Positions 1-11,079 of a stretch of DNA of 64,000 nucleotides are shown here, piece after piece; within the stretch, counting starts at the first letter, position 1, and the number at the start of each line of letters is the position of its first letter. A model generated the notes under the pieces. That model made no database searches. It worked only from the letters and a program-made list of their open reading frames with translations, and was not told where the DNA came from. Source of the DNA: Oegoconia quadripuncta (taxonomy: Eukaryota; Arthropoda; Insecta; Lepidoptera; Autostichidae). The position numbers were made by a program, and so were the translations under genes. The stretch lies in the NCBI GenBank assembly GCA_949316235.1, contig OX438745.1, positions 8,809,001 through 8,873,000 on the forward strand. Reading direction: 5' to 3'.

Positions 1-109
1 GTCAATAAACCGAGGTGCTCAATTCGACTGCTTTTTGATGATTATTTTTTGTCTGATTGAATAATCGTCTAGACTTATAAGTGATATAGTTGTAAATGAC
101 TAATTATAA

Positions 110-290
110 TATACATACATAACGTCACGACCCTTATCCCAAATGGGGTCGATCAGAGTGTTTGGGTGATCCAAATTACCTTATGAAATATACAAAAATG
201 CACACGTGACAGGGGGTGAGGCCATCGCCGTTGAAAGAGACAGGTTGATTCTATTCTATTTGAGTGCCGAAACAACACAGCACAGAGTAA
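110..290 (+). repeat. Repeat family B, copy 1
   Basis: Interspersed repeat recognised by the phrases 'cttatcccaaatggggt', 'atgcacacgtgac' and 'gaggccatcgccgttgaaa'. Related copies lie at 48470-48720 (same strand) and, reversed, at 5525-5860, 12650-12830, 29430-29660 and 33613-33730. No coding potential is seen. The class is unknown; it is non-autonomous. Confidence 0.6.
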
Positions 291-368
291 TTATAAGCTA
301 TAATAGAAATCACTGTCATGAATGAGTGTCCGATGATAACTGTGTCATGAGCAAATTGTGTCATTAGT

Positions 369-2880
369 ATTGTATTGTATTGTATTGTATTTATTCGTCA
401 ACAATGTCATTGTGTTCGAAATTATATAACATAAAAACATGAAATCAAATTATAAAATATGGAATAACTTATCAATAACTAGGATTAATTTATAAAATTA
501 TGGAATAAATTATAAAACATAGTCTAATTGCATCAGTACAAAAACATAAAATCTAATTATAAGCACAACATTAATCATATTAAAAGTCACCTAACAATAC
601 ATAAAATAACTAATATGAAAACATTCAATTTTAATAAAGTAAATAGTCAAATATTATTATAAATCAGTCAATGTATTTAAAAATCGTCAAGTCTGTAGCA
701 ACACTTTTCCAACAGGAGCTGCTTTAATTTAAATTTAAATTGTTTTAAGTCTGTTATTACCTTCAGTTCTATGGGCAGCTTATTGAATAGTTTGACTGCT
801 TGGTATCGCGAGCAGTGGGTGGCAATTTGCAATTTTGGTTGTATAATGCTAATCATGTCTTTACGTCTGGTTGCGATTCTATCCCTCATCTCCTCGTCAA
901 TTTCATAGATATGTCTATTTTTTATTAAATTAGTCAAAATAGTCAAAATATATAAACTTGGCACAGTCAAAATGCCAAGCCTTTTGAAGTGTTCTTGGCA
1001 GCTCTCCCAGGGTGGAATTCTAACTATGGCGCGTATTGCTCTCTTTTGAATGGTAAACGCCTGTTTCATATTATATGCGTAACTGTTTCCCCACAGAGTG
1101 ATACTGTAGCGCAGCTTTGATTCCACCAAAGCGTAATATACCATTTTAAGTTGGTCTCTACAAAGAACATCCCTCAAACTGCGCAGAGCATAGCACGCCG
1201 AACTAACACTATTTTCAATGTTTTGAAGTTCGGATTGCCAATTCAAGTTGCTGTCAATATGTACGCCTAAGAATTTAACTACTTCTACAGTTTTAATAGT
1301 CTCGTTGCAGAGGTTGACATTTAACTCCATGTCATTTCTAACATGTGTTTTAAACAGTACTACATTCGTCTTATTTATATTAAGCTTTAGATTATTAATC
1401 GTGAACCAGTGATGAAATAAAACAAGCAATTTATTCACTTTCATATTCAGGTTTTCCAAGGTGTCAGCAGTCACTACAGCGTTTGTGTCATCAGCAAAGA
1501 GAGCCATTTTAACTCCCTCTATTTTATTATTAATGAAATTTATTAAGTCATTGACAAAAATGATGAAAAGTATAGGGGAGAGTACTGACCCTTGTGGAAC
1601 ACCCCTCGTTATGGTTATTAAATTTGAGTGGTGTATTTCTTCTACTCCATCGTCCGTTGTATCCTTTATCTCTACAAATTGCCTACGATTATTTAAGTAC
1701 GATTTGATGAGTGACAACAATTTATTTCTCACGCCGTAATGTTCTAGTTTGGCTATCAGTATATTATGATCCACGCAGTCAAATGCGGAGGACAGATCGA
1801 GAAAGGTCCCTGCTACTTTTTTCTTATTGTTTAATTCACTTACCACATCATGGATTAAAGTATCAACTGCGTCACCAGTACTACGACCCTTTTGATATCC
1901 GAATTGTCTAGAATTTAAAATTTTCGCTCGAGTCAGATGTGATTGAAGTCGCTTTTTTATTATCTTTTCTAATATTTTAGAGAGTATCGGCAAGAGTGAA
2001 ATCGGTCTGTAATTTTTGTGGTCAGTTTTGCTGCCTTTTTTATATATGGGCACAACCTTAGCTATTTTAAGCTGTTCAGGAAAAACACACTTCTCCATGC
2101 ATAAGTTATAGAAATGTGCTAATGGACTCGTCAAACAGTCTTCGTTTTCTTTGATTATGGCTACAGGCACCTCATCATATCCACATGATTTTTTGCTATT
2201 TAAACCCCTAAGAATATTTGAAATTTCTTTTTCAGTGACTACCCAATGTTCTATATTGGTTTTAACCCGGTATGTATTTTCTCTTACTACTTTTAAAGAC
2301 TCATCAAAGTTATGTGATACTTTGTTTACATTTGTGAAGTTTTCATTTAGTATTTCGGCAATTTCTCTTCTGTCGTGCACTTTTCTATTTCCCAGGTTAA
2401 GAATAATGTTTTCCTGTGTCTTTTCAGCCTTCTTGTTGGTGTACGCATTGACGACTTTCCATATTTGTGATGTTCGATTACTTGCTTCACTTATAGTCTT
2501 TTGAATATTCAATGCCTTAGCTGTTCGTAGCACTCGTCTGTATGTTTTGATATAAGATCTTTTATAATTGTATATAGTTTCGTCAGTGTTGTTTTTGTCT
2601 AAGGTACATAAAATTCTTTTCATCTTACTGGACACTTTTATGCCTTTGGTTGTCCACCTGATTTTGTTTGATTTTGCAAGGTTTACTCTACATTCCCTTT
2701 TCCTAAAATTTTTGACAAAAACTTGATTAAATTTGTGTAAGAAACTATTTATGCCCAAATTCTTCCATTGAACTTGTTTGATCGTTTTCCTGAATTCCTC
2801 TTTATTTACGTTGTTATATATTCTTTTTTGAACTATTTTTATTCGCTCTTTCTGTTTCTCATATCTTTTCTCTACAGTAA
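369..2880 (-). mobile_element. 5'-truncated CR1-group LINE
   Basis: A non-LTR retrotransposon on the minus strand. The 3' end is a pentanucleotide tail (tattg repeats on the plus strand, 369-400), followed by about 270 bases of AT-rich 3' UTR and the reverse transcriptase frame. The upstream APE endonuclease and ORF1 are absent. Element similarity seems to stop near 2880, so the first residues of the open frame are probably flanking DNA. The tail and the RT type point to the CR1/Rex1/Daphne group; the clade assignment is inference. Confidence 0.85.
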
Positions 2881-2944
2881 GTTGCATCAAGATGCCTGCG
2901 TATGCGATGCTAGTAATGATAACATTTTTGTTACAAGTGCACAA
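677..2944 (-). CDS. LINE ORF2 fragment: reverse transcriptase
   Basis: A 755-residue open frame encoding the reverse transcriptase that copies the LINE RNA at the chromosomal target. Visible in order: a lysine-rich linker (1-230); the RT entry block YRPISLLPILSKILEK near 312; FGYQKGRSTGD near 348; motif A FLDLSSAFD with D383; RGVPQGSVLSP at 447-457; the catalytic FADDTN at 483-488; and KFLGVHIDSNLNW at 557-569. The C-terminal part has the PxWESCQxHFKxLGIL thumb-like region and a final KLFNKLP box typical of CR1/Jockey-group ORF2. No endonuclease domain is present, because of 5' truncation. The frame is open throughout, so the insertion is fairly young. The ATG at the start is probably not a real start, as the first 20 or so residues come from flanking sequence. 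Confidence 0.88.
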   Translation of the reverse strand: MCTCNKNVIITSIAYAGILMQLTVEKRYEKQKERIKIVQKRIYNNVNKEEFRKTIKQVQWKNLGINSFLHKFNQVFVKNFRKRECRVNLAKSNKIRWTTKGIKVSSKMKRILCTLDKNNTDETIYNYKRSYIKTYRRVLRTAKALNIQKTISEASNRTSQIWKVVNAYTNKKAEKTQENIILNLGNRKVHDRREIAEILNENFTNVNKVSHNFDESLKVVRENTYRVKTNIEHWVVTEKEISNILRGLNSKKSCGYDEVPVAIIKENEDCLTSPLAHFYNLCMEKCVFPEQLKIAKVVPIYKKGSKTDHKNYRPISLLPILSKILEKIIKKRLQSHLTRAKILNSRQFGYQKGRSTGDAVDTLIHDVVSELNNKKKVAGTFLDLSSAFDCVDHNILIAKLEHYGVRNKLLSLIKSYLNNRRQFVEIKDTTDDGVEEIHHSNLITITRGVPQGSVLSPILFIIFVNDLINFINNKIEGVKMALFADDTNAVVTADTLENLNMKVNKLLVLFHHWFTINNLKLNINKTNVVLFKTHVRNDMELNVNLCNETIKTVEVVKFLGVHIDSNLNWQSELQNIENSVSSACYALRSLRDVLCRDQLKMVYYALVESKLRYSITLWGNSYAYNMKQAFTIQKRAIRAIVRIPPWESCQEHFKRLGILTVPSLYILTILTNLIKNRHIYEIDEEMRDRIATRRKDMISIIQPKLQIATHCSRYQAVKLFNKLPIELKVITDLKQFKFKLKQLLLEKCCYRLDDF

Positions 2945-3290
2945 AATGTAACATACAAGTAGGAGATTTTAAGGTACTTCCCTTCCACCGATCGCCTTTT
3001 TTTCCACCCTTTAGCAGAGAGAAAAACGGAAGAATGCGGAAGGAACCCAGCTATTACACATCCACGACGGCTGTGGTCATAAAAATTCCCTCGCAAGGGA
3101 AGGGCTTTGTTCGAATATAATGGAGACGAAATCGAGCCACTACTTTACGGTTCATACACACTAGCCAGCCACATATAAACACAGCGTATTCCTAGAAATT
3201 CAAATCCAAAAAGTAATCGTAAAAATTTATAAGAATATACCACAATATGTTAAAGAGGTAAAAAAGCTTCAAATGACATACTATACAGTC
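2945..3290. other. Unassigned intergenic DNA
   Basis: No gene, recognised repeat or long open frame seen. The stretch holds a purine-rich patch and ordinary AT-rich sequence. Confidence 0.4.
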
Positions 3291-3291
3291 T

Positions 3292-3400
3292 TACGGCCCC
3301 GCTGATGGTGCATAACCTCCTCTCACTGGGACTCTATATGGGCTATAATCCACCAGGCTGATTTAGGCGGATTAGTGCACCATAACCGCTGGGGTAAGTT
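3292..3400 (-). repeat. Tail fragment of the 5S-headed SINE family
   Basis: Read on the minus strand this gives 'aatccgcc...ggtggattatagccc...cccagtgagagg', matching 26640-26705. The same kind of tail follows the 5S-like head at 39035-39270. The head is missing here. Confidence 0.5.
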
Positions 3401-3617
3401 CTTCCAAGCTGCATGGGAAATGCCTGCTAGGGCATACTACAGCCGCATGCCGGTAAGTCTTGGAGACTTCAATTGCAAAGCTGGTGATTACACCGAACCC
3501 GGATCATGTTTATCGTCATCCAGATCCAACATTGCGCTCAAACCCCAGACAGTCTGGTGGAAGGTTTCGAATAAAATTTAAGAACACGCTTACGGAAACC
3601 CCAAATTTCAAGCATTT

Positions 3618-3790
3618 ATTTCAACGTAAGATACATGATATCATTTGTTGAATGTCAAATTAAATCTACTGGAAATAATAAAAGCTTTCTTTGCATTTAG
3701 GTATCTGTCAGTCAGTATGGACAAGCTACTACCGCTTCGGAAAGGGAAATCATCTGTGGGAAAAGAAGCGGGGCAAAAACCCACAGGATC
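3618..3790 (+). repeat. Repeat family J, copy 1
   Basis: Shares 'atatcatttgttgaatg', 'aggtat.tctgtcagtcagtatg' and 'ggaaagggaaatcatctgtggga' with 55405-55570. The two copies differ by small indels. No protein signature; the class is unknown. Confidence 0.55.
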
Positions 3791-3899
3791 ATTGTTGTCG
3801 TTTTTTTTTTAATTCAAAGTATACAACTAATGAAATTTATTTTATAAAAATCTTTGTATTTTATTTTTGTGCGCAATAAAGAATTTAATAATAAAAATA

Positions 3900-3998
3900 A
3901 CGGTGGTAGCTTGTCCGGCGGATATTTAAAAAGCATATTTACCACCAACCAAACCGAGTGCTAACTGAAGGGAATCGAAACCGCGAACTCCGTTATGT
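3900..3998 (-). repeat. SINE A, 5'-half fragment
   Basis: A diverged piece of SINE family A (see 4750-5073) covering 'ggtggtagct...ccaccaaccaaaccgagt...cgcgaactccg'. Both ends are lost. Confidence 0.65.
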
Positions 3999-3999
3999 T

Positions 4000-4749
4000 A
4001 TGTTACTTCAAAATTATGTCTTAGGGCATTAAAGTTTAAATTATTATCTTTGATATTTGCTGGTAACCTGCCAACGCGACCTCCAAGGTAACTTGGTGTA
4101 AGTAGATTTACCACGAAGACTTAGGGTTTAATGTTATTCCAAAATCGGAATTTCCGATTAGTAACTGTTTATGAAACTGAATTACAAAGGGTTACCTATA
4201 AACATCACACAATTAACTTCCTAATACGTATTAAGACGGGAGATCAATAAGCAATTCCAACAGGCTTTCAACTAATAATCCTTAGCGACCGATGTATACA
4301 CTGAGGAAACACCGCGTACCTACCCAACGTACTATGCAAACATTAACAACACTGCGCTCTAAAGATCAACGAAACTCATGCCCTTCGACAATCACAATGA
4401 TGTCACGGCATTAGAGATTCTAGAAAAGGTACTCTACCAGGTGTCAAGTACAATTAGTACAACGTTACTAAGCCGAAATCCATTCTGTCAATCTCAAATC
4501 GTCTCAAGTCGAGTGGACAACTTAATCATGCGATATTTTCTTTAAGTTAATAATAAAAGATAAAGATGTTATAGTCAAGTTGCTCTAAATGTGGTGATAT
4601 ATTGAAATTATTATTTTATTAAGACATTTTTATATTTTGTATGAGAAAAAAAATGACTAAATAATCTCAGAACAAACTTTAAATTTAAACCTATTTCAAT
4701 CAAGGAAATTAACCCTCTGCCAACTTTGTCTTTTATTAATAAAATATAG
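4000..4749. other. Unassigned intergenic DNA
   Basis: AT-rich, no recognised gene or repeat, and no open frame of note. Confidence 0.4.
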
Positions 4750-5073
4750 TTTTTTTTATGCACACAAGTGATAACTTCAATCACACCTGATGTTAAGTGA
4801 AGATGAAGCCGAAGGTGGTAACGTACTGACCCGGAAATCCCATCTTATTTGGGGGACTGGCTATCTTGTCTCTGACAACCGGAACACAACAATGCTATTA
4901 ACATTGCTGTTTGGCGGCAGATTTAGATAAGATGGTGGTAGCTAGCCAGGCGGACATTTAATATGCCCTACCACAAACCAAATCGAGTACTAAATATGTA
5001 CCCCGCTGGGGATCGAACCCGCGACCTCCGAAACGTAAACCCAATGTTGTTTACATTGAGCCACGGAGGCGGT
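4750..5073 (-). mobile_element. SINE family A, near full-length
   Basis: A short retroposon transcribed by RNA polymerase III and mobilised by LINE machinery. On the minus strand it starts with a tRNA-like head: 'cctccgtggctcaatg' resembles an A box and 'ggttcgatccc' is a B box. A unique body follows ('ggttggtggtagggcatttt', 'ctagctaccaccatcttat', 'ggttgtcagagataagata', 'cttcacttaacatcaggtg') and an A-rich 3' tail after 'gcataaaa'. The window holds 13 substantial copies on both strands plus fragments, which makes it the most abundant family here. The tRNA origin is read from the boxes; the donor tRNA is not identified. Confidence 0.85.
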
Positions 5074-5434
5074 TAAAATCACGTTTTGTTTATATGTGTT
5101 CGATTATAATTTGTATGAAAAGTAGATACTACAGTTTACTCAAAAATTAATTACTTCCAGCTTATTTTTAATCTGTACTCCAAACTCCCGAGCTCGCTGA
5201 AAACACAATACCCGACTAAAGTTCGGAGGCAGTGTAATGTATTCCCCACAATGACGGCACCTTTATTTAGGCATTTTGCGGAACCCGTCGCAAAGTCAAC
5301 AGGTCCTGAAATTCGGAATGTGTGAGAATTTGAAACTAACTGTGTGATTCTTAATAAAAAACGTCAAGTGACACTATCGATAATAGAGGACGCTTATTAC
5401 CGTAGGTAGGTAGGTATGTTAACCGTTATCTAGT
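5074..5434. other. Unassigned intergenic DNA
   Basis: No gene or recognised repeat. A short 'gtaggtaggtaggta' microsatellite lies near 5403. Confidence 0.4.
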
Positions 5435-5520
5435 ATCCCTAGTACAAGCTTTGCTTAGTTTGGGACTAGATGATTGGTGTATGTAAGTGTCCGAAATATT
5501 TATTTATTTATTTATTATTA
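5435..5520 (+). repeat. SINE E, 3'-end fragment
   Basis: Carries 'gcttagtttgggactagatgattggtgta' in pieces, plus 'gtccgaaatatttattta'. This is the 3' end of SINE family E described at 37025-37258; the tRNA-like head is missing. Confidence 0.65.
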
Positions 5521-5524
5521 TTAT

Positions 5525-5860
5525 ATTATTATTGTCGAGTGCAGATCAGAGAGACTTTTTTGATTTATTTTGTATTTAAAAAGAAATCTTAACTTATCTA
5601 ATGAAGGCGCCACTACTGTTTGGTACTGTGTGGTTTCGGTACTCCAATAGAATAGAACCAACCAGTCTCTTCCCGTGATTGTCGTAAACGGCGCTGCATG
5701 TTTCAACTGCGTCTAGGTCAAGTGTGCATTCCTATAATTTCATAAGGTGAACCATGTGGATATTGTTTAATTAAACTTTTAATGTTTGGAACACACAAAC
5801 GCCATTGTTTGGGATATCTCGTACCACCCCATCTGGGATAAAGGTCATGTCGTTATGTAT
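5525..5860 (-). repeat. Repeat family B, copy 2
   Basis: The longest reverse-strand copy of family B. It contains 'gagtgcagatcagag', 'aaaagaaatcttaactta', 'caatagaatagaaccaacc' and ends in 'gggatatctcgtaccacccc' and 'gggataaaggtcat'. Confidence 0.6.
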
Positions 5861-6397
5861 TACTGTTTACTATGAGCCGATTGAAGCGATAACTTTTCTA
5901 CGTAACTTTTATTTCACCAATAATGTGACAACTGACATAACCCGCTTTGACTCTGCTCCCGATCCCGGCTGTCAAATGATGCGGCAAAGCACGCGCCCTT
6001 AAAAAGCCTATTCAATTCAGTCTAGATTTGACCCAAGATTATTGGTTCCGTCCGACCCTTATATCTAACTTTATTGTGAGATACGTAAAAGGAAATTGTA
6101 TTGTTAGAGACTAGTCACGAAAGGGAACTAAATTTTTATAACATTGCAGTCTTTGTATGCCTCTAGGAATACAGGTCGTGAAGGTGGTGTAACGACGAAA
6201 CTTAACATAACAGGCACGGAAATTACAGTAGTGTATACGGACAGCGGAATGGGCACAGAAACTAGATAGACGGCACACTTAATCCTCTTTGTTGAGCAAC
6301 TGCAAACAAAATGACAAGATCCTAAGACATAACAAGGCTATTTATAGATTTAGCAATATCTTACTGCATCGTAATTCTATGTATCTGGAAATACAAA
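5861..6397. other. Unassigned intergenic DNA
   Basis: No gene or recognised repeat seen. Confidence 0.4.
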
Positions 6398-6640
6398 TGA
6401 AAGAATACTAACGAAAGAGATATAGGATGCGAATGTGGATGGTGTTGCGAAGGGAAGACCATGGCGAAGGTACCATAATCAAATCAGGGACGTCTTAAAG
6501 AAAGGGCAAGTCAATACCGACGAGCATGTATGAATCTTATGAAGGTGAATGAAGCGAAAGAGGTACGTCAGGATCGTAGCAAGTCTGTGGTCTCTGCCTA
6601 CCCCTTCTGGAAACAGGCGTGACTTTATGTATGTATGTAG
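6398..6640 (+). pseudogene. RTE-type LINE, ORF C-terminus and 3' end
   Basis: Translation shows NERILTKEI, then DANVDGVAKGRPWRRYHNQI, DVLKKG and NEAKEVRQDRSK...VSAYPF. This is the C-terminal 'R-LTK-I / GRGRP--RW' block of RTE-like reverse transcriptases, with at least two in-frame stops. The piece ends in 'atgtatgtatgta', typical of RTE 3' ends in Lepidoptera. It is dead and 5'-truncated. Family recognition is from memory of RTE C-termini. Confidence 0.7.
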
Positions 6641-7830
6641 AAGTACAAAAGATGAATATTCCGAAAGATATTTGCAATATTTCGGATATCTTAGCGGTAG
6701 CAGCACATAAACTCCTCTATTGATTCTATCGCGTTGTATTTAGTTAATAAAATTTTATATATTTATTTTGCGGATATTTGTTGTGTGACATTATGAATGT
6801 ATTTCTGTATGCTTTGTATGAGAGATACCATATATAATGTCTAGAAAAGTGATTCGCCGATTAGAGCTTGTATCGTGCACTCAATGGCGCAAATAAGGAT
6901 TCCCTTTATGTCTGTTTTATTCCTATCATAAAAGACAGCCTCCACTTATAGCGGATTTTCAATGTTGTCACTAGGCCGCCGTCGGATGAATTTATATGAG
7001 ATATTTATGTAATTTCGGGTAACATTTTGGGATACATCGAATTTTATGATGAAGCTTTATGATGAACATAAATTGGAATCGCTTTGCTATTCAAACAACT
7101 GTCTGAGAGTGAATTACTTTAGTCGCATCCTCAATAAATTAAGATCTATGGTTCGGGCGAAATTTTCATTAACTTTAGTTACATTTGAGAATTTAAGTGC
7201 ATAGTTGAGTTTTAGTGCATAAAAAAAATTCTCATTGTTTTTGGGGTTCCATGCCAAAATGATAAAAAAGAACGCCCGACTCCGTAATCTTGTCTTACCG
7301 TGGGTCCATCTGTCACAGCTGCTTACTTCAGCAAATAGTGATGCTGTTGACATTTGGAATACTCCGTTTTAAATTGTATTTGCCCACCGTTATTGCAAAT
7401 TTCACTGCGTAAGAGTACGAAGCAATTAAGTGAAAACAATAATATGGCTGCCGTGAAAGATGGGTTGAGTAGCACAGATCAACACTCAACTCAAATCAAT
7501 TATCAGTTGTCAAGGTCAAATTGATTATTGTTTAATGTTATTTAGCGACACACAACCGTTTTTTTTAGGACCGAAATGAGATTCACCTCCTATTCAGCGA
7601 TAATATTATATTTAAAATATTCTTCTTTATACTAGAATACGAGTTAACCTGCCAGTCGAGGCACATAGCACTCGCATTAAATATCGAAAAGTGGTCACCT
7701 TTCCATGAACTGACAATGTCAGACGTTGCTTAACTTCACTAATCAAAAACGACTGTAAGAGGGGCCTACCAAACATATGGGAACTGTGTAATGAACACTC
7801 GCGGCCGATTATCGGTAGGTAGTGTGTTTT
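6641..7830. other. Unassigned intergenic DNA
   Basis: No supported gene. A 79-codon open frame on the minus strand at 7114-7353 has no recognisable feature. 'ggccgattatcggtag' near 7803 recalls the core of MITE family I (39386-39512), but no terminal repeats are present. Confidence 0.4.
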
Positions 7831-7905
7831 GTTAATTTTTCTTTTGTTTCATATTTTTCTTATGTTTCTTATTGTTGTACAATAAAGAATATTTTGTTTG
7901 TTGGT
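7831..7905 (+). mobile_element. LINE 3' tail, severely 5'-truncated
   Basis: Ends in 'tcttattgttgtacaataaagaatattttgtttg', read in pieces. It is the plus-strand counterpart of the tail at 10050-10250, so both come from one CR1-like family. Confidence 0.55.
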
Positions 7906-8228
7906 AGTGTGCGTTAGCGATACTATCGAACGTTTCATTTTGCACCGACTAAACGAAAATAGCGAACTTGCAAAATGAACTAACACGCAATTACGCCAAA
8001 ATAACACGTCGAGTTAGGATGATTGTTTACATAAATATTAATTATCACATCTATTTATCAGAGCGAGTCTAAATTTAATTATGACTAACTGGTTTTATTT
8101 CCGTCTCATGATATTCATTTTCAGGATAATTTAATTTCCCGCATCTTATTGATTATTGTCTTATTCCACGAATTCCTGAGAAAATAACACAGACATCTAC
8201 GAGTGTACGTCGTGGGTTAGACTTATTT
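7906..8228. other. Unassigned intergenic DNA
   Basis: No gene or recognised repeat seen. Confidence 0.4.
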
Positions 8229-8475
8229 ACATAGAGTAGTAGGCACAGTCAACGTATAAGGTATCCTCTAGGCTAGACGACTACTTTAGAGAAGGTTGCC
8301 TACATTAATTGTGTGGTTGAGTGGTTCACATCAAATAATCTACTCCTTAATATAATAATAACATAGAGTAGTAGGCACAGTCAAAGTATAAGGTATCCTC
8401 TAGGCTAGACAACTACTTTAGAGAAGGTTGCCTACATAAATTGACTGGTTGAGTGGTTAACATCAAATAATAAAA
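8229..8475. repeat. Two-copy tandem repeat, period 132 bp
   Basis: 'acatagagtagtaggcacag' begins at 8229 and again at 8361. About 110 bases match with a few substitutions, up to 'catcaaataat'. No coding content. Confidence 0.85.
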
Positions 8476-8534
8476 AAACAAAATGTATGACGTTCTCACT
8501 ACTGTCTACGAAGAGTTGGAGTTTGTGGACACTA

Positions 8535-8874
8535 CTTTATTTTTTTTATTCACCACGGGTTCGCACTAGACCTCAATCACACCTGATGTTGAGTGAAGAT
8601 TAGGCTAAAAGTGGAAACGTATGGACCTGGAAATTCCACGTGGGGGCTATCTTATTACACTATCTTATCTCTGATAACCGGAACACAACAATGCTATTAA
8701 CATTACTATTTGGCTGCAGACTTAGATAAGATGGTGGTAGCTAGCCAGGCGGACATTTTTAAAATGCTCTATCGCCAACCAAACCGAGTACTAAATATGT
8801 ACCCCGCTGAGGATCAAACCCGCGACCTCCGAAACGTAAACCCATTGTTGTTTAGATTGGGCCACGGAGGCGGT
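8535..8874 (-). mobile_element. SINE A copy, full length
   Basis: Complete from the A-rich tail (poly-T on this strand) to the tRNA-like head 'ccacggaggcgg'. It is more diverged than average, for example in the loss of 'cacaacgggt' next to the tail. Confidence 0.8.
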
Positions 8875-9024
8875 TATAAATTACAATCACAGGTAAAGCA
8901 GTCTCTGCGTTTGAGAATAAGGATTCCAGCAACACGTGATGCCAGAATGCTCACTTAAAATACAGTTTTTTTCTTTGGGCACTATTTGACTGGCACTATT
9001 TCAGTACAGGTTTTTAACATTATC

Positions 9025-9200
9025 AAAATAGATAGATAGATAGATAAAGCATTTATTTACGCCACTGCGTTCACACAACAACACAATTTTTAAATTACAA
9101 AGAAATGTACATACAAATAAACGTAAAGACTAGAAAATACAAAGAGCGAGTGTGTGCCGCAGTAGCACAAATGGGTTATATATAACTCAGTGTGGCACAT
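9025..9200 (-). mobile_element. LINE 3' tail with TAGA microsatellite
   Basis: Begins with five 'taga' units (9029-9050), followed by 'aagcatttatttacgccactg'. This tetranucleotide-tailed 3' UTR is typical of CR1-group LINEs. No protein frame remains. Confidence 0.5.
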
Positions 9201-9367
9201 CACTCAAAGAGCGAAACACTGATTTCTGGTTCTGGTTCACTGGTTCACGAAAAGCGAAATAGCTGAATTCCACTTAGTATATTCTTGCAACACGTATGTA
9301 AAATGCACCTTATTACATGAACTGTTCACACTGACGACCTGTTTCGTATATTGGTTAGATACCCTAA

Positions 9368-9808
9368 TCATTATATTCTTTATTGCACCAAAATATTACA
9401 ATAACAGAGTACAAACAATAGGTCACGTACAAAGGTGGACTTATCTCTTTAAGAGATCTCTTCCAGCCAACCTGAGCATTGAAATAGGAAACTTAGTAAA
9501 TTTGGGGTTAAGCAGTAAATTGTGTGCAAAAGAAACAATCATATAACGAATAACAAAACACATAAAAAAAGAAAAGATAACTGAATAATAAACTTACACT
9601 AAATATATTACATAACTGCGAATATATTATATTACTGCGAAATATATACATAACATAATTTAAATATATATACACTATAAACCTACATACACATACTAAT
9701 ATCACGAAAGATGGGAGAGGTAATGCTCTTTTGGCATTTTCTTAAATACTGCAATTGAAGGACTGTCCTGAATTAATTTTGGCAGTTTATTCCACATTAT
9801 GTCTAAAA
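9368..9808 (-). mobile_element. CR1-like LINE 3' end with ORF2 C-terminus
   Basis: The minus-strand frame 9702-9800 reads IMWNKLPKLIQDSP and continues to SHLS and a stop: the W-N-LP box that closes CR1/Jockey ORF2. The 3' UTR follows, with 'aagagatctcttccagcc' (minus form ggctggaagagatctctt) and a tail at 9368-9385. The element ends exactly where a Helitron-like element begins at 9809, so it may have been interrupted by it. Confidence 0.75.
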
Positions 9809-10031
9809 TCTAACATTACAAATGCGAAAGTTTGGATGTTTGTTTGTTTGTTGCTCAATCACGGCGAAACGGATGAACGGATTTGAATGAAATTTGGTAT
9901 ATAGGTAGAATATACCCTGGATTGAGACATAGGATATTTTTAATCCCGATAAAGTGAGTAGTTCACGCGGGATAAACAAATTTCCGCGATAAAGTTATTA
10001 TATGCAGGCGATGCCGCGGGCGGAAAGCTAG
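9809..10031 (+). mobile_element. Helitron-like non-autonomous element H1
   Basis: Starts TCTAACATTACAAATGCG after an A and ends GGGCGGAAAGCTAG before a T. This fits the TC...CTRR ends and A/T target of Helitrons. The body contains 'tttggatgtttgtttg', 'tcacggcgaaacgg' and 'cccgataaagtgag'. Other copies: 50146-50375 (minus), 57505-57748 (plus), fragment 34215-34385 (minus). No Rep/helicase is encoded. Confidence 0.65.
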
Positions 10032-10049
10032 TATTGAATAACTATTAAA

Positions 10050-10250
10050 CAAACAAAATATTCTTTTATGTACAACAATAAGAAACATAAGAAAAATAAG
10101 AAAAAGGGGATAGTATAATTTGGCGGCCTTATCACTAAAAGCTATCTCTTCCAGGCAACCTTTGGGTTAGGAAGCATTAGCGCACATGATATATAGGTAG
10201 CGTGCGCGGTAAACTAATTTTAAAAAAGTAAATAAATCACCCATATAAAT
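10050..10250 (-). mobile_element. LINE 3' tail
   Basis: Contains 'ggcggccttatcactaaaag' and 'ctcttccaggcaacctttggg', shared with 16540-16590. The tail is 'caaacaaaatattctttta'. 5'-truncated; no frame. Confidence 0.6.
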
Positions 10251-10694
10251 ACATACATGAATTGAAACTATAGTGGCACATTTTTTTTAATCTGGGCACT
10301 ATTTGGCACTGTTTCAGTGTAGTTTTTTGAAGTTGTCAAAATAGTTGAATTCAACTTTGTGCATTATAACATCACGTACTTTGCATTGCCTCATCCATTA
10401 TTAATAGAACCAGCTCTAAAGCCCCATATAAAATCCATATTTAAGGTGTGTCGCCCGCGGTACGCCCGCTGTCGGTGCGAAATCAATATTAATGGGATTT
10501 CGCTTAAAACGTTCACTAGATAAATGAGTTTGTGACGTCGTGTGACGTCATAGCTTTGTGGCTGGCTGGTGACAACCGCTTACATTATGAGATGGTAAAT
10601 CATTGTGTTTCCACGTTCGGATGAAGGTAAACGATGATAACATGAATCATTATGGCTCCTCTCGTCCCAGGTGTGCCAAAACAACCAAAACTTT
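10251..10694. other. Unassigned intergenic DNA
   Basis: No gene or recognised repeat seen. Confidence 0.4.
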
Positions 10695-10983
10695 ACATTA
10701 AACAATAGGGTTTACGCATTGGAGGTCGCGGGTTCGATCCCCAGCGGGGCACATGTTTAGTACTCGGTTTGGTTGGTGATAGGTCATTTTAAATGTCCGC
10801 CTGGCTAGCTACCACCATCTTATCTGAGTCTGCCGCCAAACAGCATGGTTGTGTTCCTATTGTCAGAGATAAGATAGCCAGTCCACCAAATATGGTTGGG
10901 GTTTCCGGATCAGTACGCTTCCACCTTCGACCTCATCTTCACTTAACATCAGGTGTGATTGAGGTCAAGTACGAAAAAAAAAG
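10695..10983 (+). mobile_element. SINE A copy, slightly 5'-truncated
   Basis: Lacks the first 30 or so bases of the tRNA-like head but keeps the B box 'ggttcgatcccc'. It runs to 'gaggtcaagtacgaaaaaaaa'-type A tail. Confidence 0.8.
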
Positions 10984-11079
10984 ATGGCGTAAAAAAGTGA
11001 ACTAAATGGATTTATTCCGGACAAAGAACGCAGCAGAAGATTCACGAAACTCACGCAGTTGATACTGTTCTTAAAATAA

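Noticed and set aside
1461..2504. Plus-strand frames opposite the first LINE
   Set aside because: Shadows of the reverse transcriptase frame on the other strand.
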